This document shows, piece after piece, positions 34,489-43,371 of a DNA stretch of 64,000 nt. The DNA is from Aeromicrobium terrae (GTDB taxonomy: Bacteria; Actinomycetota; Actinomycetes; Propionibacteriales; Nocardioidaceae): NCBI RefSeq assembly GCF_008039565.1, contig NZ_VDUX01000004.1, positions 1 through 64,000 of the forward strand, read 5' to 3'. How positions within the stretch are numbered: the stretch's first letter is position 1; each line of letters begins with the position of its first letter. The notes below the pieces were generated by a model, which was given only the letters and a program-made list of their open reading frames with translations, had not been told where the DNA came from and searched no databases. The position numbers and the translations under genes are program-made.

Positions 34489-35601
34489 GTGAGCATCCCT
34501 GCTGCCACGCGCCCTCGGAGCGTGGCCATCGACCTCGTGCGCGTCATCGCCGTCGTCGCGGTGGTGACCCGGCACACCTGGTACGACCCCGACGGCGTCG
34601 TCGCCCAGGTGATCTGCCCGTGGGCGATCGCCGTCTTCTTCGTCCTCACCGGCTACCTGTGGTCGTCCCGCAAGACGCTCCAGCAGGAGGTCGACTCGCG
34701 CGCCACGGCCCTGCTCCTGCCGTACGCCGTGTGGATGGTGCTGATCAGCATCCCGTACTTCATCTGGGCGTTCACGTCTCCCGGCCTCGCCGAGACCGCC
34801 CAGGAGCTGGACCTCAGCCAGTCCGCGTGGGCCACCCGGCTGCTGCTCGCGGTGGTCTACGGCTCGCAGCTGCTCGTGCAGCCGTACAGCGCGTGCTGGT
34901 TCTTCACGGTGATGTTCATCGCCGTGGTCCTGCTGCGCTACCTGGGCCGGTTCCCCCGCCGCTACACGTGGATCATCCTGGCGCTCACCGTCGTCATCAC
35001 CGTCGTGGTCCCGAAGATCCTCTGGTACCCGCCGCTCGGCGCCGGTCTAGCGCTCGTCTGCATGCTCTTCATCGTGCTCGGCCAGGAGTTCCGCAAGGTC
35101 CGCGATCGCATCACCCGGCCGCTCGTCACCGGCGCCGCGCTGTTCGCGATCGGCGCGCTCGCGGTGTACCTCGGCGCCGCCCACAACACGGACGGCGTGC
35201 TCATCGAGGTGAAGCTCTCCACGTACGGCTACCCGGTGCTCGGCCTGCTGACCGGCGTCGTCATGAGCGTCGGCGTGGTCCTGATGGCCGAGGCGTTCGA
35301 GTCGCGCATCCCCGACAAGGCGGCGCCGTTCATCACCGAGGCGGCCTCCACCGCGACGTTCTCGATGTTCCTGCACCCCGTGCTGCTGTGGATGCTGAAG
35401 AACCCGCAGGAGGGCCACGTGCCCGTGCAGAACTACTTCATCGCGCTGCTCGTGCCGTACGTCATCGCCGTCGTGTGCCTGCGGCGCGGCTGGCTGACGT
35501 GGCTCACCGGAGCACCGCGACCGCCGCTGCCGGTGGCCGACACCATCGGGAGGCTGCCGGTGGTCGGGCGCCCGTGGCGCTCGCTCGTCGGGTCCAGCTA
35601 G
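34489..35601 (+). CDS. Acyltransferase family 3 membrane protein (1)
   Basis: A 370-residue integral membrane O-acyltransferase (OafA/NodX superfamily) with ~10 helices. The start SVAIDLVRVIAVVAVVTRHTW carries the family's catalytic-His region (RH near residue 24), followed by WAIAVFFVLTGYLWSSRKTL (FF.LSGYL motif). It probably acetylates or succinylates a surface glycan. GTG 34489 lies 8 nt after TACGGT, a leaderless-type arrangement; longer readings run into the divergent methyltransferase. It overlaps the next convergent gene by 4 bp. Confidence 0.87.
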   Translation: MSIPAATRPRSVAIDLVRVIAVVAVVTRHTWYDPDGVVAQVICPWAIAVFFVLTGYLWSSRKTLQQEVDSRATALLLPYAVWMVLISIPYFIWAFTSPGLAETAQELDLSQSAWATRLLLAVVYGSQLLVQPYSACWFFTVMFIAVVLLRYLGRFPRRYTWIILALTVVITVVVPKILWYPPLGAGLALVCMLFIVLGQEFRKVRDRITRPLVTGAALFAIGALAVYLGAAHNTDGVLIEVKLSTYGYPVLGLLTGVVMSVGVVLMAEAFESRIPDKAAPFITEAASTATFSMFLHPVLLWMLKNPQEGHVPVQNYFIALLVPYVIAVVCLRRGWLTWLTGAPRPPLPVADTIGRLPVVGRPWRSLVGSS

Positions 35602-36398
35602 GAAGGCAGGGGCGTCCGGGAGAGCCAGGCGGTGCCGAGACGCTCGGTCACCGGCTCCTGGCGCACGACGTGCAGGTCGGCCGAGGCGAAGAACTCCTTC
35701 AGCTCGGACCACGCGTAGCCCGGGACGTCGTGGTACTCGAGCACGACGCGCTCGACACCCTTCCAGTCGGCCGGGTCGGAGCCGAGGACGATGTCGTACT
35801 CGGCGCCCTCGGTGTCGATCTTCACGACGTCGACCGAGCCGCCCGCGTGGGCCTTGGCCTCGGCGAAGGTGACGCACGGGATCTCGATGACCTTCGAGCC
35901 CTCCGGTGCCGTGATGCCGTTCAGGCCGCTGCCGCCCTGGTTGTCGGCGAAGCTCAGCGTGCCGGTGGACGACGACACCGCGACGTTCTCGACGGTGACG
36001 CGGTCGTCGAGCTTGTTGGTCTCGATGTTGCGGCGCGTGTACTGGTAGGTGGACGGCGACGCCTCGAACGTCTGCACCCGGGCGTTCGGGTGCAGCGTGG
36101 CGAACGCCATCGAGAAGCAGCCGATGTGGCCGCCGATGTCGAGTGCCTGGAGCTCGGGTCCGAGGTCACCGGTGAACCAGCCGAGCCGGTACGCGTCCTC
36201 GACGAAGATCTCGTAGACCGGCACCCGCGCGCCGGCGACGTTCGGGCACGCGACCGTCAGGCCGTTGTCGGTCTTGAAGACCAGGTCGGGCGAGCGACGA
36301 GCGATCTGGGTCAGGACGGCGGGCCCGTTGTCGAAGCCAGTCACCGTCTGCCGCACCCGCTTCGAGGCACGGGTCAACCGTTCGAGCATGGAGCACAA
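35598..36398 (-). CDS. FkbM-family methyltransferase (2)
   Basis: A 266-residue SAM-dependent methyltransferase: motif I is LQALDIGGHIGCFSMAFAT, followed by VQTFEASPSTYQYTRRNIETN and VDVVKIDTEGAEYDIVLGS, a full FkbM KxDxEGAE motif. It is only distantly like the other FkbM gene nearby, so not a recent duplicate. A second Met 9 bp downstream could be the start. It is probably a sugar O-methyltransferase of the cluster. Confidence 0.88.
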   Translation of the reverse strand: MCSMLERLTRASKRVRQTVTGFDNGPAVLTQIARRSPDLVFKTDNGLTVACPNVAGARVPVYEIFVEDAYRLGWFTGDLGPELQALDIGGHIGCFSMAFATLHPNARVQTFEASPSTYQYTRRNIETNKLDDRVTVENVAVSSSTGTLSFADNQGGSGLNGITAPEGSKVIEIPCVTFAEAKAHAGGSVDVVKIDTEGAEYDIVLGSDPADWKGVERVVLEYHDVPGYAWSELKEFFASADLHVVRQEPVTERLGTAWLSRTPLPS

Positions 36399-36425
36399 CC
36401 TAACCGAGAGATGGGTGGGACGAGA

Positions 36426-37559
36426 TCAGGGGACACCGATGATCGCCTTGTCGCGCCCGGCCGTCAGACGCTTCAGGGACATCGCCGGCTTCTCCAGGTA
36501 GTGCCAGCTGAGCCAGGCGATCGGCATCGTCGTGGCGACGCACAGGAAGGCGAAGACGACGTAAGGCATCGGATGGTCGACGTTGACGACGGCCCAGATC
36601 TGCGTGATCGGGAACGCATAGATGTAGGTGCCGTACGAGAGGTCGTTCGGGTAGTTGATCCGACCCCCTCGGCGTGAGGTGGCGACGTACATCAGCGCAT
36701 AGGCCCAGAAGATCGGGGCGAGTGTGTGGAACCAGCCGATCGTGGCGAGCCCGAGGCAGACGGCGAGGCAGGCGAGGACTGCGGCCAGCGAGAGCTTGAT
36801 CTTGTCGCGGTAGATGTAGAGGACCGCCCCGGCGAAGAAGAACCCGCCCAGGCGGGCCAGCGGCTCCAGCAGGGTGAAGATTCCTCCGTCGACGTCGCCC
36901 TTCGCTCGTCCGCCCGTGGCCGTGTTGCTCACCGTGGACAGGTCTTGGCCGAGCTTGTCGTAGATCTTGATGAATGCGCAGCAGAGGAACGCGAAGACGA
37001 TGCCCGGGTTCACCAGCTTGCGTGGGACGACCAGCACGAGGATGCCGATGCACATCCAGAGACCGAACTCGAAGAACAGCGTCCAGGCGGAGAAGTTCCA
37101 GATCCGGTCGACCGGGATGCTGCCCTCTGGGATGGTGCCGTGGATGTCGAACTGCTTCAGGACGAACAGCAGGTTCTTGTAGACGTAGCTCGCCGCGCTG
37201 CCCCAGTCGTAGCCCGACAGTGACCTGCCCTGCAGCACCCGGGACAGCGGGCCGAGGATGACCGCGACCAGCAGGAACGACGCGATCCAGGCCGGGTAGA
37301 TGCGCAGCAGGCGGCGCCACAGGAAGTCACCGAACGACCGCGAGCTCAACCGGCTGGCGGTGATCAGGTACCCCGACATCACGAAGAATCCGGCCAGCGC
37401 GTACGTACCGACCGTGTCCTTGAAGATGAGCTTCGGCATCTCGTCGGCATAGCCGCCGAGCGTGATCGCATGGACCAGGATGATGCCCCCGGCGAAGGCC
37501 AGTCGAATGGCATTGATGCTGTTGCATCGGGAGTCCAGGGCCTCACCCAGCGTCTTCAC
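36426..37559 (-). CDS. Acyltransferase family 3 membrane protein (2)
   Basis: A 377-residue membrane O-acyltransferase with ~10 helices. SINAIRLAFAGGIILVHAITLGG has the R...H pair, followed by LAGFFVMSGYLITASRLSSRSFGDFLWRRLLRIYPAWIASFLL, with the conserved R(L/I)LRIYP motif near residue 85. Probable role: O-acylation of the exopolysaccharide. By eye its GC content and codon use are lower than neighbours (more TTG, AAG, AAT), which may mean more recent acquisition. GTG start at 37559, separated from the divergent gene by 110 bp. Confidence 0.88.
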   Translation of the reverse strand: MKTLGEALDSRCNSINAIRLAFAGGIILVHAITLGGYADEMPKLIFKDTVGTYALAGFFVMSGYLITASRLSSRSFGDFLWRRLLRIYPAWIASFLLVAVILGPLSRVLQGRSLSGYDWGSAASYVYKNLLFVLKQFDIHGTIPEGSIPVDRIWNFSAWTLFFEFGLWMCIGILVLVVPRKLVNPGIVFAFLCCAFIKIYDKLGQDLSTVSNTATGGRAKGDVDGGIFTLLEPLARLGGFFFAGAVLYIYRDKIKLSLAAVLACLAVCLGLATIGWFHTLAPIFWAYALMYVATSRRGGRINYPNDLSYGTYIYAFPITQIWAVVNVDHPMPYVVFAFLCVATTMPIAWLSWHYLEKPAMSLKRLTAGRDKAIIGVP

Positions 37560-37669
37560 CCGGACACTCTAACGGCGCACCGACCCCGGGCCGGACGATT
37601 CCAGATTCTCAGACGATTCACACCCCAACCTCCCGAACGGAGGGCCCCACGCCGGTAGGCTCTCCCGCC

Positions 37670-39685
37670 GTGACCACGACGAAGACCGAGCCGACGACCG
37701 AGGACCGCGCGCCCGAGAGCACGGGGCTGATCCGCCGGATCGTCGCCCTCCTCCCCGCCGGTCACTGGGTCTACCTGCTCTCGCTCCTCGTGCCGCCGAT
37801 GATCGTGGCGCTGCTGTTCCAGACCGCACGCCTGCACGCGGTTGGCACGACGATCGGGTCGCTGTCGTACTTCGACAAGCTGCACTCCGACATCGCGTTC
37901 CACCTCGCGGTGATCGTGTTCTGGGTCGGAGCGTTCGCCATCGTCCGGAGACGCGGATCGCGACGGGCCCTGGTCATCGCGCTGCACGTGTTCTTCACGC
38001 TGCTGAGCCTGATCATCATCATCACGCACCTGTTCTTCTACATGCTCGACCTGATGCCGAACCTGGCGTCGTTCCAGCTGGTCACCCTGGTGTTCCAGGT
38101 CGCGGCGGTGCAGATCATCCGCGCCGAGGCGAACTCCGCGCTCGTCGCCGTCGCCTTCGCCGGCGCGATCCTGGCCAACTTCTTCCCGCACGTGATCACG
38201 CACTGGGTGGTCCGCCGGCGCACCCCGCGCAAGCTCAGCACGCCCCCGGAGGAGCCGCGGCCCACGTCGTTCTCCACGCGGACGATCGCCGTCGGCACGG
38301 CCGTCACGTGCGTCGTGCTGCTGGTCATCGCCGGGCTGCCGAACATCACCGACTCCACCAACTTCACGCGCAACCGCGCCGTCAGCATGCCGATGGAGGC
38401 GGTCAAGGACCACTTCCAGGGCGACCCGCCCGGCTTCGTCCAGCCCACCCGCGCCGACATCCCCGACCAGACCAAGCTCGTCAGCACGCCCAGCACGAAG
38501 AAGCTGAACGTCGTGATGATCGTGCTGGAGTCGCACGGCCGCGTCTCCACGACGCTGGGCGACCCGAAGCTCGACACCACCCCGGTGATGTCGGAGCTGG
38601 CGAAGTCGAGCCTCGAGGCCACCCGCGAGTTCACCGTCGTGCCCAACACCACCAAGTCGATGGTCACCGCGAACTGCGGCGTCGCTCCCCCGCCGGACAC
38701 GATCAACAGCGAGGCGAAGCCGGGCGGCATCGCGTCCAAGTGCCTCGCGAACCTGCTCCGGGAGCAGGGCTACGACACGGCGTACTTCCAGTCGGCCACC
38801 CGCACGTTCGAGAACCGCGAGAAGGTCGTCAAGGGCTTCGGCTTCGAGCACTTCAACGCCGAGGAGAACTACGCCAAGAAGGGCTTCAGCACCGTCAACA
38901 CCCTCGGCTACGAGGACGACATCATGGTGAAGCCGAGTCTCGACTGGGCAAAGCAGCGCAAGGACAAGCCGTTCTTCATGGAGTACCTCACGGTCACGGC
39001 GCACACCAAGTACGTCATGCCGAAGGGCTTCAAGCTCAAGCACTACGTCGACGACAAGAAGCACAACGACTACCTCAACGGCGTGCGCTACCAGGACCGG
39101 TTCGTCGGCAAGATCATCGACGGCTTCAAGAAGGCCGGGCTCGCCGACAACACGATCTTCGTCGTCACCGGCGACCACGGCGAGGCGTTCCGCCAGCACG
39201 GCCGGCGCCTGCACAGCGACGTGCCGTGGACCGAGGGCCTCCAGATCCCGCTCCTCATCAAGATGCCGGGGCGCTGGGAGAACGGCGCCAAGATCGACCA
39301 CCTCGTGCAGAACATGTCGATCCTGCCGACGATCGTCGACCTCCTCGGCTACAAGGTCGAGGGCGGCGAGTACCACGCGTCCTCCATCCTGAAGCCGGAG
39401 GAGAACCCGGCGCCGCGCATCTCGCACTGCTGGAACGTCGACCAGTGCGGCGTCTACTTCCCCGACGACCGGCACGCCTTCATCTACTTCTACGACTACC
39501 GGCCGTCGGAGTACTACGACCTGTCGAAGGACCCGCTGGAGAAGAACGACATCGTCGACACGCTGTCCGAGGACACCCGCAAGAAGTGGGAGCGGAAGAT
39601 CGTCGCCTGGGTCGCCGAGACCAAGGCCGTGCACGACCTCAGCCGCAGGCTTGCCAAGAAGGAGGGCCGCACCTCCGCGGAGTGA
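37670..39685 (+). CDS. LtaS-like phosphoglycerol transferase/alkaline-phosphatase-superfamily membrane enzyme
   Basis: A 671-residue membrane protein: about five N-terminal helices (residues ~30-225) and a large extracytoplasmic domain. VVMIVLESHGR (Glu287), NTTKSM (candidate nucleophile Thr327/328) and VVTGDHGEAF (Asp502, His503) match the metal and nucleophile sites of lipoteichoic-acid synthase/phosphoethanolamine transferases. The sulfatase Cys-x-Pro-x-Arg motif is absent. It probably transfers phosphoglycerol or a similar phosphoalcohol onto the surface polymer. GTG 37670 follows TAGGCT by 8 nt. The 3' end meets a convergent acetyltransferase 7 bp away. Confidence 0.86.
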   Translation: MTTTKTEPTTEDRAPESTGLIRRIVALLPAGHWVYLLSLLVPPMIVALLFQTARLHAVGTTIGSLSYFDKLHSDIAFHLAVIVFWVGAFAIVRRRGSRRALVIALHVFFTLLSLIIIITHLFFYMLDLMPNLASFQLVTLVFQVAAVQIIRAEANSALVAVAFAGAILANFFPHVITHWVVRRRTPRKLSTPPEEPRPTSFSTRTIAVGTAVTCVVLLVIAGLPNITDSTNFTRNRAVSMPMEAVKDHFQGDPPGFVQPTRADIPDQTKLVSTPSTKKLNVVMIVLESHGRVSTTLGDPKLDTTPVMSELAKSSLEATREFTVVPNTTKSMVTANCGVAPPPDTINSEAKPGGIASKCLANLLREQGYDTAYFQSATRTFENREKVVKGFGFEHFNAEENYAKKGFSTVNTLGYEDDIMVKPSLDWAKQRKDKPFFMEYLTVTAHTKYVMPKGFKLKHYVDDKKHNDYLNGVRYQDRFVGKIIDGFKKAGLADNTIFVVTGDHGEAFRQHGRRLHSDVPWTEGLQIPLLIKMPGRWENGAKIDHLVQNMSILPTIVDLLGYKVEGGEYHASSILKPEENPAPRISHCWNVDQCGVYFPDDRHAFIYFYDYRPSEYYDLSKDPLEKNDIVDTLSEDTRKKWERKIVAWVAETKAVHDLSRRLAKKEGRTSAE

Positions 39686-39692
39686 GGCCGGC

Positions 39693-40235
39693 TCAGTGGA
39701 CGGTGCCGAGCGGGACGATGCCGCCGGCGGGGACGTCACGCGAGGCGATCGCCCGGCCGCCGACGACCGCGCCCTTGCCGATCGTCACGTCGCGCAGGAC
39801 GAGGCTCTGCAGCGCCAGCCACGCACCGTCCTCGACGCGGATGTGACCGAGCCGCACCGCGAAGTCCGACGTGCGGTGGTCGTGGTCTCCGGGGCACAGG
39901 AAGACGCCCTGCGAGAGGCACACGTCCGAGCCGAGCGTGATGTGACCGGCGGTGTGCAGCCAGGAGTCCTCGCCGACCCAGGTGTCGTTGCCGATCACCA
40001 GCTTCCACGGCCAGGTGACGCGCACCCGGTGCCGGATGATGACGCCCGAGCCGATCTTCGCGCCGAACAGGCGAAGGACCGGCGGCCGCAGGCGGCGCGG
40101 GAACCACCAGGACGTGAAGAACAGGCCGTGCACGAGGGTCCAGGCGACCTGCCACAACCGGCCACGACCGCGATCGTTCCCTCGGTCGGCGTACGTGGCG
40201 AGGCGCGGGTACAGGGGTGCCGCGTCTTGGGTCAT
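39693..40235 (-). CDS. Hexapeptide-repeat O-acetyltransferase (WcaF/CysE-like, 1)
   Basis: A 180-residue left-handed beta-helix acetyltransferase. Repeats include IGSGVIIRHRVRV, IGNDTWVGEDSWL and LGSDVCLSQGVFLCPGDHDH, the last carrying the catalytic-type His in the GDHD loop. A WTLVHGLFFTSWWFPRRLRP segment near the N-terminus suggests membrane association, as in WcaF-like enzymes. ATG 40235 is used; upstream in-frame ATGs at 40244 and 40271 cannot be excluded. It is a tandem paralogue of the next gene and probably acetylates a sugar intermediate. Confidence 0.88.
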   Translation of the reverse strand: MTQDAAPLYPRLATYADRGNDRGRGRLWQVAWTLVHGLFFTSWWFPRRLRPPVLRLFGAKIGSGVIIRHRVRVTWPWKLVIGNDTWVGEDSWLHTAGHITLGSDVCLSQGVFLCPGDHDHRTSDFAVRLGHIRVEDGAWLALQSLVLRDVTIGKGAVVGGRAIASRDVPAGGIVPLGTVH

Positions 40236-40323
40236 GGCCGCAACCATTCCAAGGGTCGGGGTCAGCGGCACCTCGGCGGGCCAAAGATGGCCCGGACGGA
40301 CTAGAGAAGGACTAGGAAGCGTC

Positions 40324-40863
40324 TCAGTGGACGGACCCGAGACGGATCACGCTGCCGGGCGGCACGTCCTTGGTGACGATGGCCCGGCCGCCGATCACCG
40401 TGCCGGTGCCGATCTTGACCTCGCGGAGCACGAGGGCCTCGGCCGCCACCCACACCCCGTCGTCGATCGTGATCGGACCGGGCCGGGGCCGGAAGTCCGA
40501 CGACTTGAAGTCGTGGTCGCCGGCGCACAGGAAGACTCCCTGCGACAGGCAGACGTCCGAGCCGATGGTGATGTGACCGGCGCTGTAGAGCCAGCTGCCC
40601 TCGCCGATCCAGGAGTCGTCGCCGATGGAGAGGTACCACGGCCACTGCACGCGGACGCGGTGCCGGATGACGACGCCCTTGCCGATCGTCGCCCCGAACA
40701 TCCTCAGGACGACCGGACGGAGCCGGCGTGGGAACCACCAGGCCGTGAAGACCGTGCCGTGGACGATCATCCACAGCGCGTTCTTGACCTTGCTGCCCTT
40801 GTCCCAGCCCTGTCCCTTGTACGTGCCCAGGCGCGGGTAGTGGAACTGTTGTTGCTCAGTCAC
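40324..40863 (-). CDS. Hexapeptide-repeat O-acetyltransferase (2)
   Basis: A 179-residue paralogue of the gene at 39693. Shared features are WMIVHGTVFTAWWFPRRLRPVVLRMFGATIGKGVVIRHRVRVQWPW, IGSDVCLSQGVFLCAGDHD and a C-terminal ...RLGSVH like the other's ...PLGTVH. The pair arose by tandem duplication but has diverged along the whole length, so they may acetylate different positions. GTG start at 40863, 5 bp after the upstream glycosyltransferase stop, so the two are likely co-transcribed. Confidence 0.88.
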   Translation of the reverse strand: MTEQQQFHYPRLGTYKGQGWDKGSKVKNALWMIVHGTVFTAWWFPRRLRPVVLRMFGATIGKGVVIRHRVRVQWPWYLSIGDDSWIGEGSWLYSAGHITIGSDVCLSQGVFLCAGDHDFKSSDFRPRPGPITIDDGVWVAAEALVLREVKIGTGTVIGGRAIVTKDVPPGSVIRLGSVH

Positions 40864-40868
40864 GCGAG

Positions 40869-42083
40869 TCAGCCTTTCCGGTGCACTGACGTGAGGACGT
40901 CCTCGAAGCGGTCGGTGATAGCACCCGACTCGAACTTATCCTCCGCGACGGCACGAGTGCGACGCCCGATCTCGGCGACCGCGTCGGGATCCTTGACGAG
41001 GTCGAGCAGCCACGTCGTGGACCGCTCGGCCGACTCGTCGTCGGGCTCGGTGACGAAGCCGCCGCTGGCCAGGATGTCGGCCGCCGCCGGGTTGTCGCCG
41101 GGCATCAGCCCGAGGATCGGCCGGCCGGCCGCCATGTAGGAGAGCACCTTGCTCGGGATGGAGAACGTGGTGGCGTCGGGCTCGAGCAGCGCGACGAGGA
41201 CGTCCGCGGAACCGAGCACCTCGGGGAGGTCGTCGGCAGGCTGGAACGGGAGCACCCGCATCGGCAGGGCGGCCTCAGCGCGAGCCAGGGCCGCGAGCTC
41301 GTCGGCCGGCTCCCCCTCCGACACGACCGTGAGCGCGGCGTCGACGCCGCGGTCGCGCACGGCCCGCAGGAGCTCGACGAGCAGCATCGGGTTGTGCTTG
41401 CGGCCCAGCGTCCCGGAGTAGAGCAGCCGGAGCTCGGCGTCGGCGTCGAAGAGGTCGGCGGTGCGGCGGTTGTCGCGGTCGACCGGGTAGATGTCGTCGA
41501 GCGGCGCCCAGTTGGGGATGACCGACGTGCGCTCCGGCGGGATGCCCCAGTCGTCGTACACCTCGGTGAACGTCGGGCCGATGGCGACGACGTGGGAGGC
41601 CCGCTTCGCGCACCAGGCCTCGAGCCGCACGAGGAAGCGGGCGCCCGGTCCGGCGATCAGGCGGGGCAGCCGCCGGCGCAGCTCCGCGCCGAGGGCGAAG
41701 CTGTAGATGTCCTGGTGCCAGAACACCCACGAGAGCTTTCGCCGGCGGGCGTACCAGGCGAAGAGGACCAGCGCGAACAGCGGGATGTTGCACGCCACGA
41801 CGGCGTCGACCTGCTGACCGTCGAGCCGCTTCCGCCAGTGCTTGGCATAGGCGCGCTCGAACCGCAGCCGGCCGAACGGGTCGTACTTCTTGAACGGCGT
41901 GTCGATCGTGATGCCGGTGAAGCTGAGCCCCTCGGGGTCCCCCGGCTGGCGCTCGAGGTGTCCCTTGCCGCTGACGTACTGGTTCGAGAAGACGTGCTCG
42001 ACGTCGTGCCCGCGCTCAGCGAGCCGCCGGGACAGCTCGGCCTGGAACGGATGGCCCGAGAAGTCGTGCAGGACGATCCGCAT
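40869..42083 (-). CDS. Family 4 glycosyltransferase (WcaI-like)
   Basis: A 404-residue GT-B enzyme. The N-terminal domain begins MRIVLHDFSGHPFQAELSRRLAERGHDVEHVFSNQY. The C-terminal domain has LLYSGTLGRKHNPMLLVELLRAV and the nucleotide-sugar region ALLEPDATTFSIPSKVLSYMAAGRPILGL with the GT4 EPDATTFSIPSK (E-x7-E-like) motif. The closest resemblance is WcaI-type enzymes that use GDP-sugars. That fits the adjacent GDP-mannose epimerase gene, 3 bp upstream on the same strand. It is probably cytoplasmic and acts on lipid-linked oligosaccharide. Confidence 0.88.
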   Translation of the reverse strand: MRIVLHDFSGHPFQAELSRRLAERGHDVEHVFSNQYVSGKGHLERQPGDPEGLSFTGITIDTPFKKYDPFGRLRFERAYAKHWRKRLDGQQVDAVVACNIPLFALVLFAWYARRRKLSWVFWHQDIYSFALGAELRRRLPRLIAGPGARFLVRLEAWCAKRASHVVAIGPTFTEVYDDWGIPPERTSVIPNWAPLDDIYPVDRDNRRTADLFDADAELRLLYSGTLGRKHNPMLLVELLRAVRDRGVDAALTVVSEGEPADELAALARAEAALPMRVLPFQPADDLPEVLGSADVLVALLEPDATTFSIPSKVLSYMAAGRPILGLMPGDNPAAADILASGGFVTEPDDESAERSTTWLLDLVKDPDAVAEIGRRTRAVAEDKFESGAITDRFEDVLTSVHRKG

Positions 42084-42086
42084 GGA

Positions 42087-43052
42087 TCAGGATGCAGCGA
42101 CGAGCTGGTCGTAGATCCATCGGTAGGTGGCCTCGAGACCGGTGGCGAGGGAGATGGAGGGCTCCCAGCCGTAGATCGAGCGGAACATCGTGTTGTCGCT
42201 GTTGCGGCCGCGCACGCCCTGCGGAGCGGTGAGGTCGTGGTTCTTCTCGACCTTGATGCCGGCGATCTCCTCGAGGATGCCGATCATCTGGTTGATGGTC
42301 ACGAGCTCGGCGCTGCCGAGGTTGACCGGCTCGACGTTGTCGCCGGCCAGGATCTCGCGCGTGCCGCGGATGCAGTCGTCGATGTACATGAAGCTGCGGC
42401 TCTGCTCGCCGTCGCCCCAGACCTCGATCGTGTGGTCGCCGCTCAGCTTGGCCTGGGCGATCTTGCGCGAGAGCGCGGCCGGAGCCTTCTCACGGCCGCC
42501 CTCGTACGTGCCCTCGGGGCCGTAGACGTTGTGGTAGCGGGCGACGCGGGTCTCGAGGCCGTAGTCCTCGCGGAAGTGCCGCGCCATGCGCTCGCTGAAC
42601 AGCTTCTCCCAGCCGTAGCCGTCCTCGGGGTCGCCGGGGTAGGCGTCCTCCTCCTTGAGGGCGGTGACGTCGGCGGACTGCTGCTTGGCGCCGTTGTAGA
42701 CGCAGGCCGAGCTGCTGTAGAAGAAGCGCCGGGTGCCGGCGTCGCGCGCGGCGACGAGCATGTTGGTGCTCGTGAGCACCGACAGCATGCACTCGGCCTT
42801 GTTGTTCTCGATGAAGCCCATGCCGCCCATGTCGGCCGCGAGGTTGTAGATCTCCTCGGTGCCCTCGGCGATCTTGTGAGCGTCGACCGGGTCGGAGCAG
42901 TCGGCGACGATGTTCTCCGCGCCGTCGTGCACCTGGTGCCACTCGCCGAGACCCTTCACGTCGACCGACCGGACCTCGTAGCCGTCCTCGAGGAGCCGTC
43001 CGACCAGGTGTCCTCCGATGAAGCCGCCGCCACCGGTCACGAGTACGGTCAT
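42087..43052 (-). CDS. GDP-mannose 3,5-epimerase-like SDR
   Basis: A 321-residue extended short-chain dehydrogenase. The NAD motif is VLVTGGGGFIGGHL. EIYNLAADMGGMGFIENNKAE is near-diagnostic for GDP-mannose 3,5-epimerase, as are SSSACVY (Cys117, the plant catalytic cysteine position), DGYGWEK (Tyr146/Lys150) and EGTYEGGREKAPAAL (second catalytic lysine region). The reaction would be GDP-D-mannose to GDP-L-galactose (and gulose). ATG 43052 is chosen for the glycine-rich start; the longer reading adds an unrelated Arg-rich leader. It supplies the GT4 enzyme encoded immediately downstream. Confidence 0.9.
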   Translation of the reverse strand: MTVLVTGGGGFIGGHLVGRLLEDGYEVRSVDVKGLGEWHQVHDGAENIVADCSDPVDAHKIAEGTEEIYNLAADMGGMGFIENNKAECMLSVLTSTNMLVAARDAGTRRFFYSSSACVYNGAKQQSADVTALKEEDAYPGDPEDGYGWEKLFSERMARHFREDYGLETRVARYHNVYGPEGTYEGGREKAPAALSRKIAQAKLSGDHTIEVWGDGEQSRSFMYIDDCIRGTREILAGDNVEPVNLGSAELVTINQMIGILEEIAGIKVEKNHDLTAPQGVRGRNSDNTMFRSIYGWEPSISLATGLEATYRWIYDQLVAAS

Positions 43053-43371
43053 GTCGATCTCAACCTCCGATTCAGGGGCGCCCGAGAAGAAGGTGACCCG
43101 TCGATGTCTGCGCTCGGCACGAGCGCGGCGAGATACCCCGCCGTGAGGGAATCCTAGGCCACGCGTCCAGCGTTCGGCAGGAGGTTGGACGAACACCCAG
43201 GTGCGTGACCTCAGGTGTGACCGGCTCGTTTATCCTGATGCGTGCTGCGGGGCAAGAAACGCCCGGCCATCCGGCCCAAGTGGGCCGAAGACGGACGCCA
43301 TCGCGCATACACTCACACCACACAATCGTCGGCCGCGTGCAACGGCCGCGTCACCGACATGAGGGGAACTC
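43053..43371. other. Divergent intergenic region
   Basis: 319 bp between the epimerase (minus) and the tyrosine kinase (plus). CGGAGG at 43063-43068 serves the epimerase. TATCCT at 43231-43236 is a candidate -10 for the kinase operon, giving a leader of ~130 nt, but its -35 is weak. A short open frame from 43205 has no ribosome binding site and is not supported as a gene. Confidence 0.4.

Noticed and set aside
37670-39685. Annotation as a sulfatase
   Set aside because: The Cys/Ser-x-Pro-x-Arg modification motif is absent; the metal and Thr sites match LtaS-type enzymes.
37556-39739. Very long open frame antisense to the LtaS-like gene
   Set aside because: Arg/Val/Asp-rich composition and codon pattern of a GC-rich shadow frame; the plus-strand protein has clear motifs. 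The same reasoning removed long opposite-strand frames over topA, hppA, the helicase and the cyclase.
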